Below are positions 19,477-28,794 of a DNA stretch of 64,000 nt, one piece after another. The position numbers and the translations under genes are program-made. The stretch is from Phenylobacterium soli (GTDB taxonomy: Bacteria > Pseudomonadota > Alphaproteobacteria > Caulobacterales > Caulobacteraceae), in assembly GCF_003254475.1 (NCBI RefSeq), contig NZ_QFYQ01000001.1, positions 1,178,001 to 1,242,000 of the forward strand, read 5' to 3'. Position 1 is the stretch's first letter; every line of letters starts with the position of its first letter. The notes below the pieces were generated by a model. It searched no databases and was not told the origin of the DNA. It worked only from the letters and a program-made list of their open reading frames with translations.

Positions 19477-21845
19477 GGCGGGGCTAGGCGCGCGCCCGGC
19501 TGGGGTCGCCCCGCGCCGCCCGTCTTCGCGCCGAGCCGGGTGCGCTTCAGCAGGAGGGCGTTGACCGCCACCAGGGCCGAGCTGCCGGACATCGCCAGGG
19601 CGGCGACCTCGGGGCTCAGGGTGATCGGATAGAGCGCGCCCGCGGCCAGCGGGAAGGCGATGACGTTGTAACCCACCGCCCACCAGAGATTCTGGTGCAT
19701 CTTGCGCAGGGTGGCCCGCGAGAGCTCGATCGCCTTGACCACGTCGGCCGGATCGCTGCGCATCAGCACCACGTCGGCGCTCTCGATGGCGACGTCGGTG
19801 CCGGCGCCGATGGCGAAGCCGACGTCCGCCTGGGTCAGGGCGGGGGCGTCGTTGACGCCGTCCCCGACGAATCCTACCCGGTGCTTCTGGGCCTGCAGTT
19901 CCTTGACCTTGGCGGCCTTCTCGCCCGGCAGCACTTCGGCCAGCACGATGTCGATGCCGAGCTCGGCGGCGACCCGACTGGCCGTGCCCTTGTTGTCGCC
20001 GGTGATCATCGCGACCTTCACGCCGAGATCCTGCAGCCGCTGGATTGTGGCTTTCGCCGTGGGCCGCGGCGCATCGGCCACGGCGATGATGCCGATGACC
20101 CGCCCGTCCCGGACGATGTGCACGACGGTGCGGCCGGCTCCCTGGAGGCGCTCGGACTCCGCCGCCAGCTCGCCCAGCTCGACGCCGTTGTCGGCCAGCA
20201 GCATCTGGTTGCCGGACAGGACCTGGCGGCCGTCGACCTCGCCCTTGAGGCCCTTGCCGCCGAAAGACTCGAAATTGCGCGCGGTCTTGACCGGCAGCCC
20301 TTCGGCGCGGGCGAGGACAGCTTTGGCGATGTGGTGCTCGGAACCCTGTTCCAGGGCCGCCGCGGTCGAGAGGAGGTCGGCCTCGTCGATCCCGGCCGCC
20401 GGCGTGAGCTGCACGACCTTGGGCTCCCCCGTCGTCAGGGTGCCCGTCTTGTCGAACACCACCACGTCGAGCTTCACGGCCTCCTCGAGGGCGGCGGCGT
20501 CCTTGATCAGGATGCCGTTTGCCGCGCCCAGGCCGGTGCCGACCATGATCGCCATGGGCGTGGCCAGACCCAGCGCATCCGGACAGGCGATGACGAAGAC
20601 CGTGATGGTGAGGGTTAGGGCGAAGAGCAGCGTCTGGCCGATCACCCAGAACCAGACGACGAAGGTCGCGAGCCCAACAACAATGGCCGTCAGCACCAGC
20701 CATTGCGAGGCGCGGTCGGCGAGCAGCTGCGCCGGCGCCTTGGAGTTCTGGGCCTCCTGCACCAGCTTGACGATCTGGGCCAGGGCCGTGTCGGCGCCGA
20801 CCTTGGTGGCGCGATAACGGAAGGCGCCGGTCTTGTTGATGGAGCCCCCGATCACGGTGTCGCCGACCCCCTTCGAGACGGGGAGCGATTCTCCGGTCAG
20901 CATCGACTCGTCGATCTCGGACGATCCGTCTTCGATCGCGCCGTCCACGGGGATTTTGCCGCCCGGCCGCACCATGACCACGTCGCCGACCACAACTTCC
21001 GACGTGGGCACCTCGCGTTCCATGCCGTCGCGCAGGACCTTGGCGGTGGGCGGCGCGAGGTCCATCAGCCGGCGGATCGCCTCGGAGGCGCCGGCGCGGG
21101 CGCGCATCTCCAGCCAGTGGCCCAGCAGGATGAAGACCAACAGCAGGGCCGAGGCCTCGTAGAACTGCTCCCCCTCGAAGAAGAAGGTCGCCCCGACGCT
21201 GAACAGATAGCCGGTGCCGACGCTCAGGAGGACCAGCACGGCCATGTTGAAGACGCGCTTGCGCAGGGCGCGCACCGCGGCGACGAAGAACGTCCAGCCG
21301 GGGTAGAGGATGGCCGCGCTCGCCAGGACGAACAGCGTCGGCTTCAGCGGCCACCCGAACGGCGGCGCCACCCGCAGCGCCTCCATGCCCATCGGGGCCA
21401 GGAAGAAGATCGGGATCGTGAAGACCAGCGCGACGAGGAACCGGTTGCGCATGTCGCGGGCCATGGCGGCCATGTCCATGCCCGCGCCGTGACCCATGTC
21501 GGCCATGTCGGCCATGTCGTCGTGATCGGCGTGGCCGCCGGCCGCGCCGGGCGTGGCCGCGTGCCGGTGCGCGTGGGCCGGCGCCGGGTGCGAGACCGCC
21601 CCGCCCGTTGTCGCGCAGACGTGCTGCGGGACCAGTTCGCCGCGGCAGTGGAAGCCGCAGTCGCGCACCGCCTGCTCCAGTTCCCCGGCGCTGACCGCCG
21701 CCTCGTCATAGTCGATGCTGGCCGAGGCGGAGGCGAAGTTGGCGGTGGCGCTGCGGACCCCTTTGAGGGCGCGCAGGTGCTTCTCGATGACGAGCGGATC
21801 GAGCGGGGTCCGGAAACCCGACACATCGACGGTGATGGTGCGCAT
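19473..21845 (-). CDS. P1B-type heavy-metal ATPase with CPD motif (probably copper)
   Basis: A 790-residue metal-exporting P-type ATPase. The N-terminal HMA-like domain lacks its usual CxxC but is followed by CGFHC (near 68-72) and then a His/Met-rich linker (about 87-125). Core motifs are normal: [15 protein letters not shown] with phosphorylated Asp465, and [10 protein letters not shown]. The transmembrane metal site reads CPD (Cys421-Pro-Asp) instead of CPC or CPH. A Cu or Ag role fits the His/Met-rich N-terminus and neighbours, but CPD makes the ion uncertain. It is last in the unit lipoprotein-DUF2933-methyltransferase-ATPase, 33 bases after the methyltransferase. Confidence 0.9.
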   Translation of the reverse strand: MRTITVDVSGFRTPLDPLVIEKHLRALKGVRSATANFASASASIDYDEAAVSAGELEQAVRDCGFHCRGELVPQHVCATTGGAVSHPAPAHAHRHAATPGAAGGHADHDDMADMADMGHGAGMDMAAMARDMRNRFLVALVFTIPIFFLAPMGMEALRVAPPFGWPLKPTLFVLASAAILYPGWTFFVAAVRALRKRVFNMAVLVLLSVGTGYLFSVGATFFFEGEQFYEASALLLVFILLGHWLEMRARAGASEAIRRLMDLAPPTAKVLRDGMEREVPTSEVVVGDVVMVRPGGKIPVDGAIEDGSSEIDESMLTGESLPVSKGVGDTVIGGSINKTGAFRYRATKVGADTALAQIVKLVQEAQNSKAPAQLLADRASQWLVLTAIVVGLATFVVWFWVIGQTLLFALTLTITVFVIACPDALGLATPMAIMVGTGLGAANGILIKDAAALEEAVKLDVVVFDKTGTLTTGEPKVVQLTPAAGIDEADLLSTAAALEQGSEHHIAKAVLARAEGLPVKTARNFESFGGKGLKGEVDGRQVLSGNQMLLADNGVELGELAAESERLQGAGRTVVHIVRDGRVIGIIAVADAPRPTAKATIQRLQDLGVKVAMITGDNKGTASRVAAELGIDIVLAEVLPGEKAAKVKELQAQKHRVGFVGDGVNDAPALTQADVGFAIGAGTDVAIESADVVLMRSDPADVVKAIELSRATLRKMHQNLWWAVGYNVIAFPLAAGALYPITLSPEVAALAMSGSSALVAVNALLLKRTRLGAKTGGAGRPQPGARLAPP

Positions 21846-21878
21846 GGAACTCGGTCGGGCTGGAGGGGCGGGACGACG

Positions 21879-22547
21879 TCAGGAACGTCCGAGGGCCGGG
21901 CCCGACGATCGGTCCCGACGCCCGAGCCGCGGGAAGAAGGCCGGCGTCGCACGCTTGTAGGCGGCGTACTGCTCGCCGAAGGTCGCCAGGGCCTCCTTTT
22001 CCTCGTTCATCGCGAGGCGCCAGTACATGAACACCAGGAACGGGAACATCGCGACGGTGAGGATCGTCGGCCACTCCAAGAGGAAGCCGAACATCACCAG
22101 GATGAAGCCGTCGTACTGCGGGTGGCGGATCCTGCTGTAGAGGCCGGTGGTGGCCAGCTTGCCCTCCCGCTGAGCGCGGTAGAGCACGCTCCAGCCGGCT
22201 GAGATCAGCCAGAAGCCGCCGCCGATGAACAGCGCGCTGATGATGTGGAACGGGCCGAAGTGTGGGTTCGCTTTCCAACCGAACATCATCTCCAGCAGAT
22301 GCCCGGCGTCGTGGCTGAACCAGTTCACGTTCGGATAGCGGCTCTGCAGCCAGCCCGAGAGCACGTAAATGGTCAGCGGGAAGCCGTACATCTCGGTGAA
22401 GAGCGCGATGAGGAAGGCGCTGAACGCGCCGAAGGAGCGCCAGTCCCGGCCCGTCTTTGGCTTGAAGAAGGTGAACGCGAAGAAGATGAACACCACCGAG
22501 TTCAGGATGACGAGCGACCAGAGGCCGTAGGCTTGTGGCTCCTGCAT
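21879..22547 (-). CDS. Integral-membrane methyltransferase, ICMT/phospholipid methyltransferase-like (copy 1)
   Basis: A 222-residue membrane protein with about five helices and the C-terminal RIRHPQYDGF SAM-binding signature of the isoprenylcysteine carboxyl methyltransferase/PEMT family. The bacterial substrate is unknown. Start ATG 22547 has GAGGAG seven bases upstream. A close paralogue lies at 39650-40324; the two share long near-identical stretches such as RDWRSFGAFS and ALFTEMYGFPLTIY. It sits between a DUF2933 protein and the metal ATPase. Confidence 0.85.
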   Translation of the reverse strand: MQEPQAYGLWSLVILNSVVFIFFAFTFFKPKTGRDWRSFGAFSAFLIALFTEMYGFPLTIYVLSGWLQSRYPNVNWFSHDAGHLLEMMFGWKANPHFGPFHIISALFIGGGFWLISAGWSVLYRAQREGKLATTGLYSRIRHPQYDGFILVMFGFLLEWPTILTVAMFPFLVFMYWRLAMNEEKEALATFGEQYAAYKRATPAFFPRLGRRDRSSGPALGRS

Positions 22548-22557
22548 GGGAAGCTCC

Positions 22558-22842
22558 TCAGGACTGGTGCTGATGGGTGGGTTGCGTCGGGGGCGCGTCC
22601 GTCTGGGACGGGCCGGCCTTGTCGCCAGGGCCGTGACCGCCAGAGCCGCCGTGACCGCCATGGGCGCCGTGGCCGCCATGCATGGTCATGTGCAGAAGCG
22701 GGCAGGCGAGCAGGAAGAGGAACGGCAAATAGCCCAGGAGATGCACCCGGTGTTCCCCGAAGAAGAGATAGGCCATGGCCGCGCCGAGCGCGGCGATCAT
22801 GAGACCGCGCAGGAGGCGTCTTGAGTTGGGTTGGTCGGGCAC
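22558..22842 (-). CDS. DUF2933-type small membrane protein, His-rich tail
   Basis: A 94-residue protein with a hydrophobic hairpin (helices near 12-28 and 36-51, ending LLACPLLHMTMHGGHG) followed by a Gly/His-rich tail. This is the DUF2933 pattern, commonly seen in heavy-metal loci, with no proven function. Start GTG 22842 has AAAGGA nine bases upstream. Ten bases separate its stop from the methyltransferase start, so they are co-transcribed. Confidence 0.75.
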   Translation of the reverse strand: MPDQPNSRRLLRGLMIAALGAAMAYLFFGEHRVHLLGYLPFLFLLACPLLHMTMHGGHGAHGGHGGSGGHGPGDKAGPSQTDAPPTQPTHQHQS

Positions 22843-22860
22843 GGTCTTTGTTCCTTTGGA

Positions 22861-23343
22861 CTAGGCAGGCCGGTCCAGAATGAAGCGGGCTTTCACCGGC
22901 TGATGCTTGCCGGACGGCGTGACGCGGAATTCGAACTCGTAGGAACCCGGTTCCGGCAGCACGACGTAATGGCCGTAGCTCGCCTGGCCGTTCACCATCA
23001 TGGCTTCCATGGGCGCGATGTTCGTTCCGGGGTGCCCGGGGCCGGAAAGGCCCATGGCCACGTTCGAAGCGTCGATCTTCTGGCCGGTCTTGGCGTCGGC
23101 CACGCTCAAGACCACGTGGTAGCTGTTCGGCTGAGCGGGCGGGCCGCCATGCATCGATGCGTCGGGATGGCTCGCGGGCGGGGCGCCGGCGGCCGGTTCG
23201 GCCACCAGGCCGTAGTCGAACTTCAACCCGTCGACGACCTGCGACTGGCCCTTGACCGCCCGCGGCGCACAAGCGGCGAGCGCGATCGTCAGCACCGCGA
23301 TCGCGGCAAAGGTGCGGCTGGAGCCGGCGCGCGCCAGTTGCAT
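22861..23343 (-). CDS. Lipoprotein with YtkA/FixH-like domain
   Basis: A 160-residue lipoprotein: signal peptide with lipobox ALAAC (Cys near 27), then one beta-sandwich-like domain with Met- and His-containing loops (PDASMHGG, APMEAMMVNG) and the ending strand EPGSYEFEFRVTPSGKH. This resembles YtkA/FixH-like domains in copper and oxidase-assembly loci. Of two nearby Met codons I take 23343, because GGAG is six bases upstream of it and abuts the other. First gene of the unit reading into the DUF2933 protein, methyltransferase and ATPase. Confidence 0.75.
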   Translation of the reverse strand: MQLARAGSSRTFAAIAVLTIALAACAPRAVKGQSQVVDGLKFDYGLVAEPAAGAPPASHPDASMHGGPPAQPNSYHVVLSVADAKTGQKIDASNVAMGLSGPGHPGTNIAPMEAMMVNGQASYGHYVVLPEPGSYEFEFRVTPSGKHQPVKARFILDRPA

Positions 23344-23406
23344 GTCCATCTCCCATGCTGCGGCCGACGCGGGGAAGAGTCCCGGCGGCCGAAGTCGTGA
23401 TGGGTT

Positions 23407-23432
23407 AGACGCAAGGTCCGGCGGACCATTAC
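23407..23432 (-). promoter_or_regulatory. ECF-type promoter element for the lipoprotein-ATPase unit
   Basis: Minus strand GTAATG, 16 bases, GTCT: exact GTAA-N17-CGTC match, 63 bases before the start at 23343. Confidence 0.75.
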
Positions 23433-23459
23433 ACCGCGCGCTGCAGCGCCGCCGATGCG

Positions 23460-24851
23460 TCAGTCGCCGAGCATCCCAAGCAGCGCCTGGTCCCACCGGT
23501 AGGCGTCGGGGCGGAACTGCATCTGTCCGTCGTCGTCGACGAACGCCGTCCAATAGAAGACGTAGGCCATCACCCGCGTCATGGGCGCGCGCTGGGTGAA
23601 CCCGGCCTTCAGCGCCGCGTCGATCTTGCCGCCGGTCCAGTCGGGATCGTTGCGCAGCAGGCGCCGGGCGAGATCGTAGGGCCGTTCCAGCCGCATGCAG
23701 CCATGGCTTAGGAACCGATATTCCCGGGCGAATAGGCTGCGCGCCGGCGTGTCGTGGAAATAGACCGCATAGGGGTCGTCCAGCTCGAACTTCATGAGGC
23801 CGAGCGAGTTCTTGGGGCCTGGCGCCTGCTGCAGGCGACCGCCGGGCAGGACGCGGATGCCCTGGCTGGCCAGGTATCCGGGTTGGCGCCGCTCCTTGGG
23901 CCAGAGCTCGTTCTGCGCGATTCGGGCCGGCACGTTCCAGGGGGGATAGAACACCACCGCGTGGATGTGGTCCATGAAGCTGGGGGTCTGGTCCTGCGGC
24001 CGGCCGACGACGGCGCGCATGCTGAGTACGCGGTCGCCGCCCTCGTACTCGTCGAACCAGGCGCCGGCGATGTTGAGCTCGACGCGGTCGCCGGGCAGCG
24101 TCCGCGGCGCCCAGCGCCAGCGCTCGAGGTTCGCGCGGATCTGCGCGAGCCGCGCGGCGACCGGCACGTTGAGCGCCGCGAGCGTGCTGGGCCCGGCCAC
24201 GCCGTCGACATTGAGGCCGTAGCGCGCCTGGGCGCGGGACACGGCTGCCGAGAGGGTGGCGTCGTACCGCTCGCCCTGGACCACCACGGTTCCGTCCTCC
24301 ACTGCCAGCCGCCGGCGCAAGGCCGCGACCTCCGGGCCGACGGCGCCCGGCTTGGCGGTCTTGCTGGGCAGAGCAGGCCAGCCGCCGGCGACCCCGATCG
24401 CGCGATAGCGGGCGTATGCCCTCACGAGCGCCGCATACCGCGGCTCCTGCGGCGGCAGGCCGGCCAGCCAGGCCGCCAGGGTCGAGGTGGCCAGCGCCTT
24501 GGCGAGTTCCGCTTCGGCGTCATAGGGCGGCGGACGGATGGCCCAGTTGTTCAGGAAGCGGGAGGTCGGCACCCGCAGGCCGCGCTGGGCGCGGGCGTAA
24601 GCGATGACGGCGACGCGAAGTTCGGCCTCGGCCTGGACACGTTGCGCCGGATCGGCGGCGGCCAAGTCGCGCTCGATGGCCTTCAGCCGGGCTTCGCTCG
24701 CCGGCAGCCCGTGCTCGGGCGCGGCCCTGAGGGTCGCGAGCAGGAGCGACCGGTCGGCGGCCGAGAGGGGGCTCGCGGGCTGTGCGTTGGCACGGGCCCC
24801 ACCGAGAACGAGCAGCAGGCCCGCGGCGAGGATAAGGATCAAGCGCGCCAC
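23460..24851 (-). CDS. L,D-transpeptidase (YcbB/LdtD-like)
   Basis: A 463-residue periplasmic enzyme that makes 3-3 crosslinks in peptidoglycan. It has an N-terminal signal/anchor, a helical scaffold, a peptidoglycan-binding repeat (SRAQARYGLNVDGVAGPSTL) and the YkuD catalytic domain with SHGCMRLE; the catalytic Cys is residue 385. Start GTG 24851 is chosen because GGAGG lies six bases upstream and the signal peptide follows; earlier codons have no ribosome site. The ECF-type element is 143 bases upstream, leaving a long leader. Confidence 0.9.
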   Translation of the reverse strand: MARLILILAAGLLLVLGGARANAQPASPLSAADRSLLLATLRAAPEHGLPASEARLKAIERDLAAADPAQRVQAEAELRVAVIAYARAQRGLRVPTSRFLNNWAIRPPPYDAEAELAKALATSTLAAWLAGLPPQEPRYAALVRAYARYRAIGVAGGWPALPSKTAKPGAVGPEVAALRRRLAVEDGTVVVQGERYDATLSAAVSRAQARYGLNVDGVAGPSTLAALNVPVAARLAQIRANLERWRWAPRTLPGDRVELNIAGAWFDEYEGGDRVLSMRAVVGRPQDQTPSFMDHIHAVVFYPPWNVPARIAQNELWPKERRQPGYLASQGIRVLPGGRLQQAPGPKNSLGLMKFELDDPYAVYFHDTPARSLFAREYRFLSHGCMRLERPYDLARRLLRNDPDWTGGKIDAALKAGFTQRAPMTRVMAYVFYWTAFVDDDGQMQFRPDAYRWDQALLGMLGD

Positions 24852-24994
24852 GGGCGGCCTCCACGCTGACGCCCAGTCTTCACCGGATCGTGTGGCATCG
24901 CACCTCGTTCGCAGAACTCCCGGTCGCGGGGCGATGGCTGACGACGTTCTCCGATCGGGGCGCTTGAGCTGGGCGGACAGCGCCTGACACCACA

Positions 24995-25020
24995 AGACGC
25001 GGCGGCCCGGTCGACATTAC
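24995..25020 (-). promoter_or_regulatory. ECF-type promoter element for the L,D-transpeptidase
   Basis: Minus strand GTAATG, 16 bases, GTCT: exact GTAA-N17-CGTC match, 143 bases before the GTG at 24851. It lies back to back with the rightward element at 25042-25067. Confidence 0.7.
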
Positions 25021-25041
25021 CGCCGCCGCCACTCTGTCCGC

Positions 25042-25067
25042 GTAAGGATCGCCGAGCGGCCGCGTCA
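25042..25067 (+). promoter_or_regulatory. ECF-type promoter element for the ppsA operon
   Basis: GTAAGG, 16 bases, GTCA: exact GTAA-N17-CGTC match, 73 bases before the ATG at 25141. Confidence 0.77.
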
Positions 25068-25140
25068 GTTGAATCATCCTGAGGGCCCGCGGCGGCCTCG
25101 CCGTCGCCCCGGCCACCGTCCTGCTTGTCGAGTTGACGCC

Positions 25141-27561
25141 ATGACCCAGCCCGCCGCTCTGATCCTGCCATTCGAGAGGGTCGATCGCGCGTCGGTCGCC
25201 CAGGTGGGCGGGAAGAACGCCTCGCTGGGGGAGATGGTCCGCAATCTCGGCGACCGCGGCGTGCGCGTGCCGCCCGGTTTTGCGACCACCGCCGAGGCCT
25301 ACTGGCGTTTCCTCGACGGGAGCGGCCTGCGTCCCGTCATCGCGGCCGCCATCGGTGACTGGACGGCCGGCAAGGCGTCCCTCGCCGACACCGGGACGCG
25401 GCTCCGTTCGGCCATCCTGGCCGCGCCGTGGCCCGAGGCGAACGCCGAGGCCATCCGCGCCGCCTACCGCGAGCTCTGCGAGCGCATCGGCAGGCCCGAC
25501 GCCGACGTCGCGGTGCGCTCGAGCGCCACGGCCGAGGACCTCCCGGACGCCAGCTTCGCCGGCCAACAGGAGAGCTACCTCAATATCCGTGGCGAGGCCG
25601 CGCTGCTGGAGGCTTGCCGCCGCTGCTACGCGTCCCTCTTCACCGACCGGGCCATCAGCTACCGCCAGACCAAGGGCTTCGATCATCTGAAGGTCGCGCT
25701 GTCGATCGGCGTCCAGCAGATGGTCCGCTCGGACCTGGCCGGCGCGGGCGTCATGTTCTCGATCGACACCGAGACCGGATTCGACAAGGTCGTGCTGATC
25801 AACGGCGCCTGGGGCCTGGGCGAGAACGTCGTGCAGGGCGCCGTCGACCCCGACGAATACCAGGTCTTCAAGCCCCTCTTGGACAAGCCGGGGATCGTCC
25901 CGATCCTGGAGAAGCGCCTCGGCGGCAAGGCGCAGAAGATGATCTATGCCGAAGGCGGTGAGCGCCCGACGCGGAATGTCCCCACCACGCCCGCCGAGCA
26001 GTCCGGCTTCGTGCTGAACGACGACGAGGTGCTGACGCTGGCGCGCTGGGCCGTCGCGATCGAGACCCACTACGGCCGCCCGATGGACATGGAGTGGGCG
26101 AAGGACGGTGAGAGCGGCGAGATCTTCATTGTCCAGGCGCGCCCGGAGACCGTCCAGTCGCGCATCGGCGCCGGCGCCCTGCACAGCTTCAGGATCACCT
26201 CCAAGGGCGCCCTGCTGGCGAAGGGCCTGGCCATCGGCGACGCCATCGTGGCCGGCCAGGTCTGCCGGATCGACAGCCCCCGGGACATCGACCGGTTCGT
26301 GGACGGGGCGATCCTGGTGACCACCGCCACGGATCCCGACTGGGTGCCGATCATGAAGCGGGCCGCGGCGATCGTGACGGACCACGGCGGCCGCACGTCC
26401 CACGCCGCCATTGTCAGCCGCGAGCTCGGACTGCCCGCCATCGTGGGTGCGGAGACGGCCACCCGGGTGCTCAAGGCAGGGCAGGAGATCACCGTCTCCT
26501 GCGCCGAAGGCGACGAGGGTTTCGTCTACGAGGGCCGCGCGGATTTCGAGGCGCAGGAGCTCGACGCCAGCGCGATCCCGGCGACCACGACCCAGGTCAT
26601 GCTCAACCTCGCCAACCCCGCCGCGGCGTTCCGCTGGTGGCGCTTGCCGGCCGACGGCGTGGGCCTGGCGCGCATGGAGTTCGTGGTGAGCAACCACGTG
26701 AAGGTCCATCCCATGGCGCTCGTCCACTACGACGCGGTCGAGGATCCGGCGGCGCGGGCCGCGATCGACGGACTGACGGCCGGCTATGCCGATCGAACCG
26801 AATATTTCGTGGACCGGCTCTCGCGCGGCCTCTCGCGGATCGCCGTCGCCTTCCATCCGAAGCCGGTGATCATCCGGATGAGCGACTTCAAGACCAACGA
26901 GTACGCCAACCTCATTGGCGGCGCGGGTTTTGAATCCAAGGAAGAGAACCCCATGCTCGGGTTCCGGGGAGCCTCCCGCTACTACTCGCCGCGCTACCGC
27001 GAAGGCTTCGCTCTGGAGTGCCGCGCGATCCACCGTCTGCGCGAGGCCATCGGTTTGCGCAACGTCATCGTCATGATCCCCTTCTGCCGGACCATCGGCG
27101 AAGGGCGCCGGGTGCTGGAGGTGATGGCCGAGAACGGCCTGGTTCGCGGAGAGGACGGCCTCCAAGTCTACGTCATGTGCGAGATCCCCTCCAACGTGAT
27201 CCTGGCGAGCCAGTTCGCCGAGCTGTTCGACGGCTTCTCGATCGGCAGCAACGACCTCACCCAGCTGACCCTCGGCGTCGATCGCGACTCCGCCGAGCTG
27301 GCCCCACTGTTCGACGAGCAGGACGCGGCGGTGCAATGGATGATCCAGCACGTGATCCTTTCGGCGCACGGGGCGGGCGCCAAGGTGGGGCTCTGCGGGG
27401 AAGCGCCGAGCAACCACCCGGAGTTCGCACAGTTTCTGGTGCAGCTCAGCATCGACTCCATCTCGGTCAACCCGGACAGCTTCATGGCCGTTAAGACGGC
27501 TGTCGCGGCGGCCGAGACGTCGATGCACCGCAGCCCCGACCGGACATTGGCGACCGCCTGA
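25141..27561 (+). CDS. ppsA: Phosphoenolpyruvate synthase
   Basis: An 806-residue PEP synthase (pyruvate + ATP + water to PEP + AMP + phosphate), complete in length. Domains: N-terminal ATP-grasp-like nucleotide domain (VGGKNASLGEM near the start, RSSATAEDLPDASFAGQQES in the middle), the swivelling phosphohistidine domain with GGRTSHAAI (His421), and the C-terminal PEP barrel with SIGSNDLTQLTLGVDRD and GLCGEAPSNHPEF. It heads an operon with acetate kinase 21 bases downstream. In a stress island it may run in either direction; run in reverse it would yield ATP from PEP, which is speculation. Confidence 0.95.
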   Translation: MTQPAALILPFERVDRASVAQVGGKNASLGEMVRNLGDRGVRVPPGFATTAEAYWRFLDGSGLRPVIAAAIGDWTAGKASLADTGTRLRSAILAAPWPEANAEAIRAAYRELCERIGRPDADVAVRSSATAEDLPDASFAGQQESYLNIRGEAALLEACRRCYASLFTDRAISYRQTKGFDHLKVALSIGVQQMVRSDLAGAGVMFSIDTETGFDKVVLINGAWGLGENVVQGAVDPDEYQVFKPLLDKPGIVPILEKRLGGKAQKMIYAEGGERPTRNVPTTPAEQSGFVLNDDEVLTLARWAVAIETHYGRPMDMEWAKDGESGEIFIVQARPETVQSRIGAGALHSFRITSKGALLAKGLAIGDAIVAGQVCRIDSPRDIDRFVDGAILVTTATDPDWVPIMKRAAAIVTDHGGRTSHAAIVSRELGLPAIVGAETATRVLKAGQEITVSCAEGDEGFVYEGRADFEAQELDASAIPATTTQVMLNLANPAAAFRWWRLPADGVGLARMEFVVSNHVKVHPMALVHYDAVEDPAARAAIDGLTAGYADRTEYFVDRLSRGLSRIAVAFHPKPVIIRMSDFKTNEYANLIGGAGFESKEENPMLGFRGASRYYSPRYREGFALECRAIHRLREAIGLRNVIVMIPFCRTIGEGRRVLEVMAENGLVRGEDGLQVYVMCEIPSNVILASQFAELFDGFSIGSNDLTQLTLGVDRDSAELAPLFDEQDAAVQWMIQHVILSAHGAGAKVGLCGEAPSNHPEFAQFLVQLSIDSISVNPDSFMAVKTAVAAAETSMHRSPDRTLATA

Positions 27562-27582
27562 ACCAAGCGGGCGGGGACGGCC

Positions 27583-28794
27583 ATGACCCAATACTTTCTC
27601 GCCGTGAACACGGGCTCCTCGACGACCAAGCTCGGCGCCTTCGATGTGGACGGCCCTGAGGCGCAGCCCATCCTTCGCGCGCGCCTGCGCCACGGATCCG
27701 CCGACTCCGAGATCCGGGTTTGGGACGCCGAGGGCCGATCGCTGCCGGCGCCGCCCCCTGTGCGGAGCGGGCGGCGCGGCGACGCGGTCGTCGACGTGCT
27801 GACCTGGCTCGAGGGCAAGCTTGAGACGCCGGCGCGGGCGGTGGGCCACCGCGTCGTCCATGGCGGTCCGCATTTCCGAGAGCCGGTGATCCTGACGCCG
27901 GAGATCGGCCGCGCCTTGCGGGCCCTCGCGCCGCTGGCGCCGCTCCACCAGCTTCCGGCGCTCGACCTGGCCGCCAAGATCGGCAAGGCCCGTCCGAACC
28001 TGCCTCAGGCGCTCGCCTTCGACACGGCGTTCCATCATGGACACGATCCGGTGGTGGACCGGCTCGGCCTGCCGCGGTCCTATGAGGCGCACGGACTCCG
28101 CCGGTTCGGCTTCCATGGCCTGTCCTACGAGTACCTCGCGGGCCGCCTGCGCCAATTGGACCCTTCCGTCGCCCGCGGGCGGGTGGTCGCCGCCCATCTC
28201 GGCTCGGGCGCGAGCCTCTGCGCCTTGCTGGACGGGCGCAGCGTCGACACCACCATGGGCGCGACCCCGCTCGATGGCCTGTTGATGGCGACGCGCTGCG
28301 GATCCATCGATCCGGGCGTGATCCTCTATCTGCAGCAGACGCTAGGCCTGGACGGGGCGCGGCTCAGCGACCTGCTTTACGAGCATTCCGGTCTGTTGGG
28401 CGTCTCCGGCCTGAGCGGCGACATGCGGGTGCTGCTCCAGAGCGACGCGGCGCCGGCGCGGGACGCCGTCGAGCTCTTCGTGTTCCGGGTGGCGCGGGAG
28501 GCGGCGGCGTTGGCCGGAACCCTCGGCGGCCTGGATGGGGTCATCTTCACCGCGGGCATTGGCGAGAATTGTCCGGAAGTCCGCGCTGCGATCTGCGAGC
28601 GTCTGGCGTGGCTTGGCGTGCAACTCGACTCCGCGGCCAATAGACGTGGAGACACCCAGATCAGCACCCCGGGGAGCGGCGTCGCAGTCTGGGTCCTTCC
28701 GACGGACGAGGAACAGATGATCGCCCTCCACACGCGCCAGGCGATCGCCCTCGTGGAATCCGCCGGCCAACCTTTTGCTGAGAGGCTCGCATGA
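27583..28794 (+). CDS. ackA: Acetate kinase
   Basis: A 403-residue acetate kinase converting acetyl phosphate + ADP to acetate + ATP. Signatures seen: VNTGSSTTKLG at the N-terminus, GHRVVHGG, FDTAFHH, HGLSYEYL, AHLGSGASLCA and FTAGIGENCPEVR. The natural partner is the phosphoketolase-like enzyme at 10885, which would supply acetyl phosphate; no phosphotransacetylase is seen. Its stop overlaps the ATP-grasp gene start (ATGA). Confidence 0.95.
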   Translation: MTQYFLAVNTGSSTTKLGAFDVDGPEAQPILRARLRHGSADSEIRVWDAEGRSLPAPPPVRSGRRGDAVVDVLTWLEGKLETPARAVGHRVVHGGPHFREPVILTPEIGRALRALAPLAPLHQLPALDLAAKIGKARPNLPQALAFDTAFHHGHDPVVDRLGLPRSYEAHGLRRFGFHGLSYEYLAGRLRQLDPSVARGRVVAAHLGSGASLCALLDGRSVDTTMGATPLDGLLMATRCGSIDPGVILYLQQTLGLDGARLSDLLYEHSGLLGVSGLSGDMRVLLQSDAAPARDAVELFVFRVAREAAALAGTLGGLDGVIFTAGIGENCPEVRAAICERLAWLGVQLDSAANRRGDTQISTPGSGVAVWVLPTDEEQMIALHTRQAIALVESAGQPFAERLA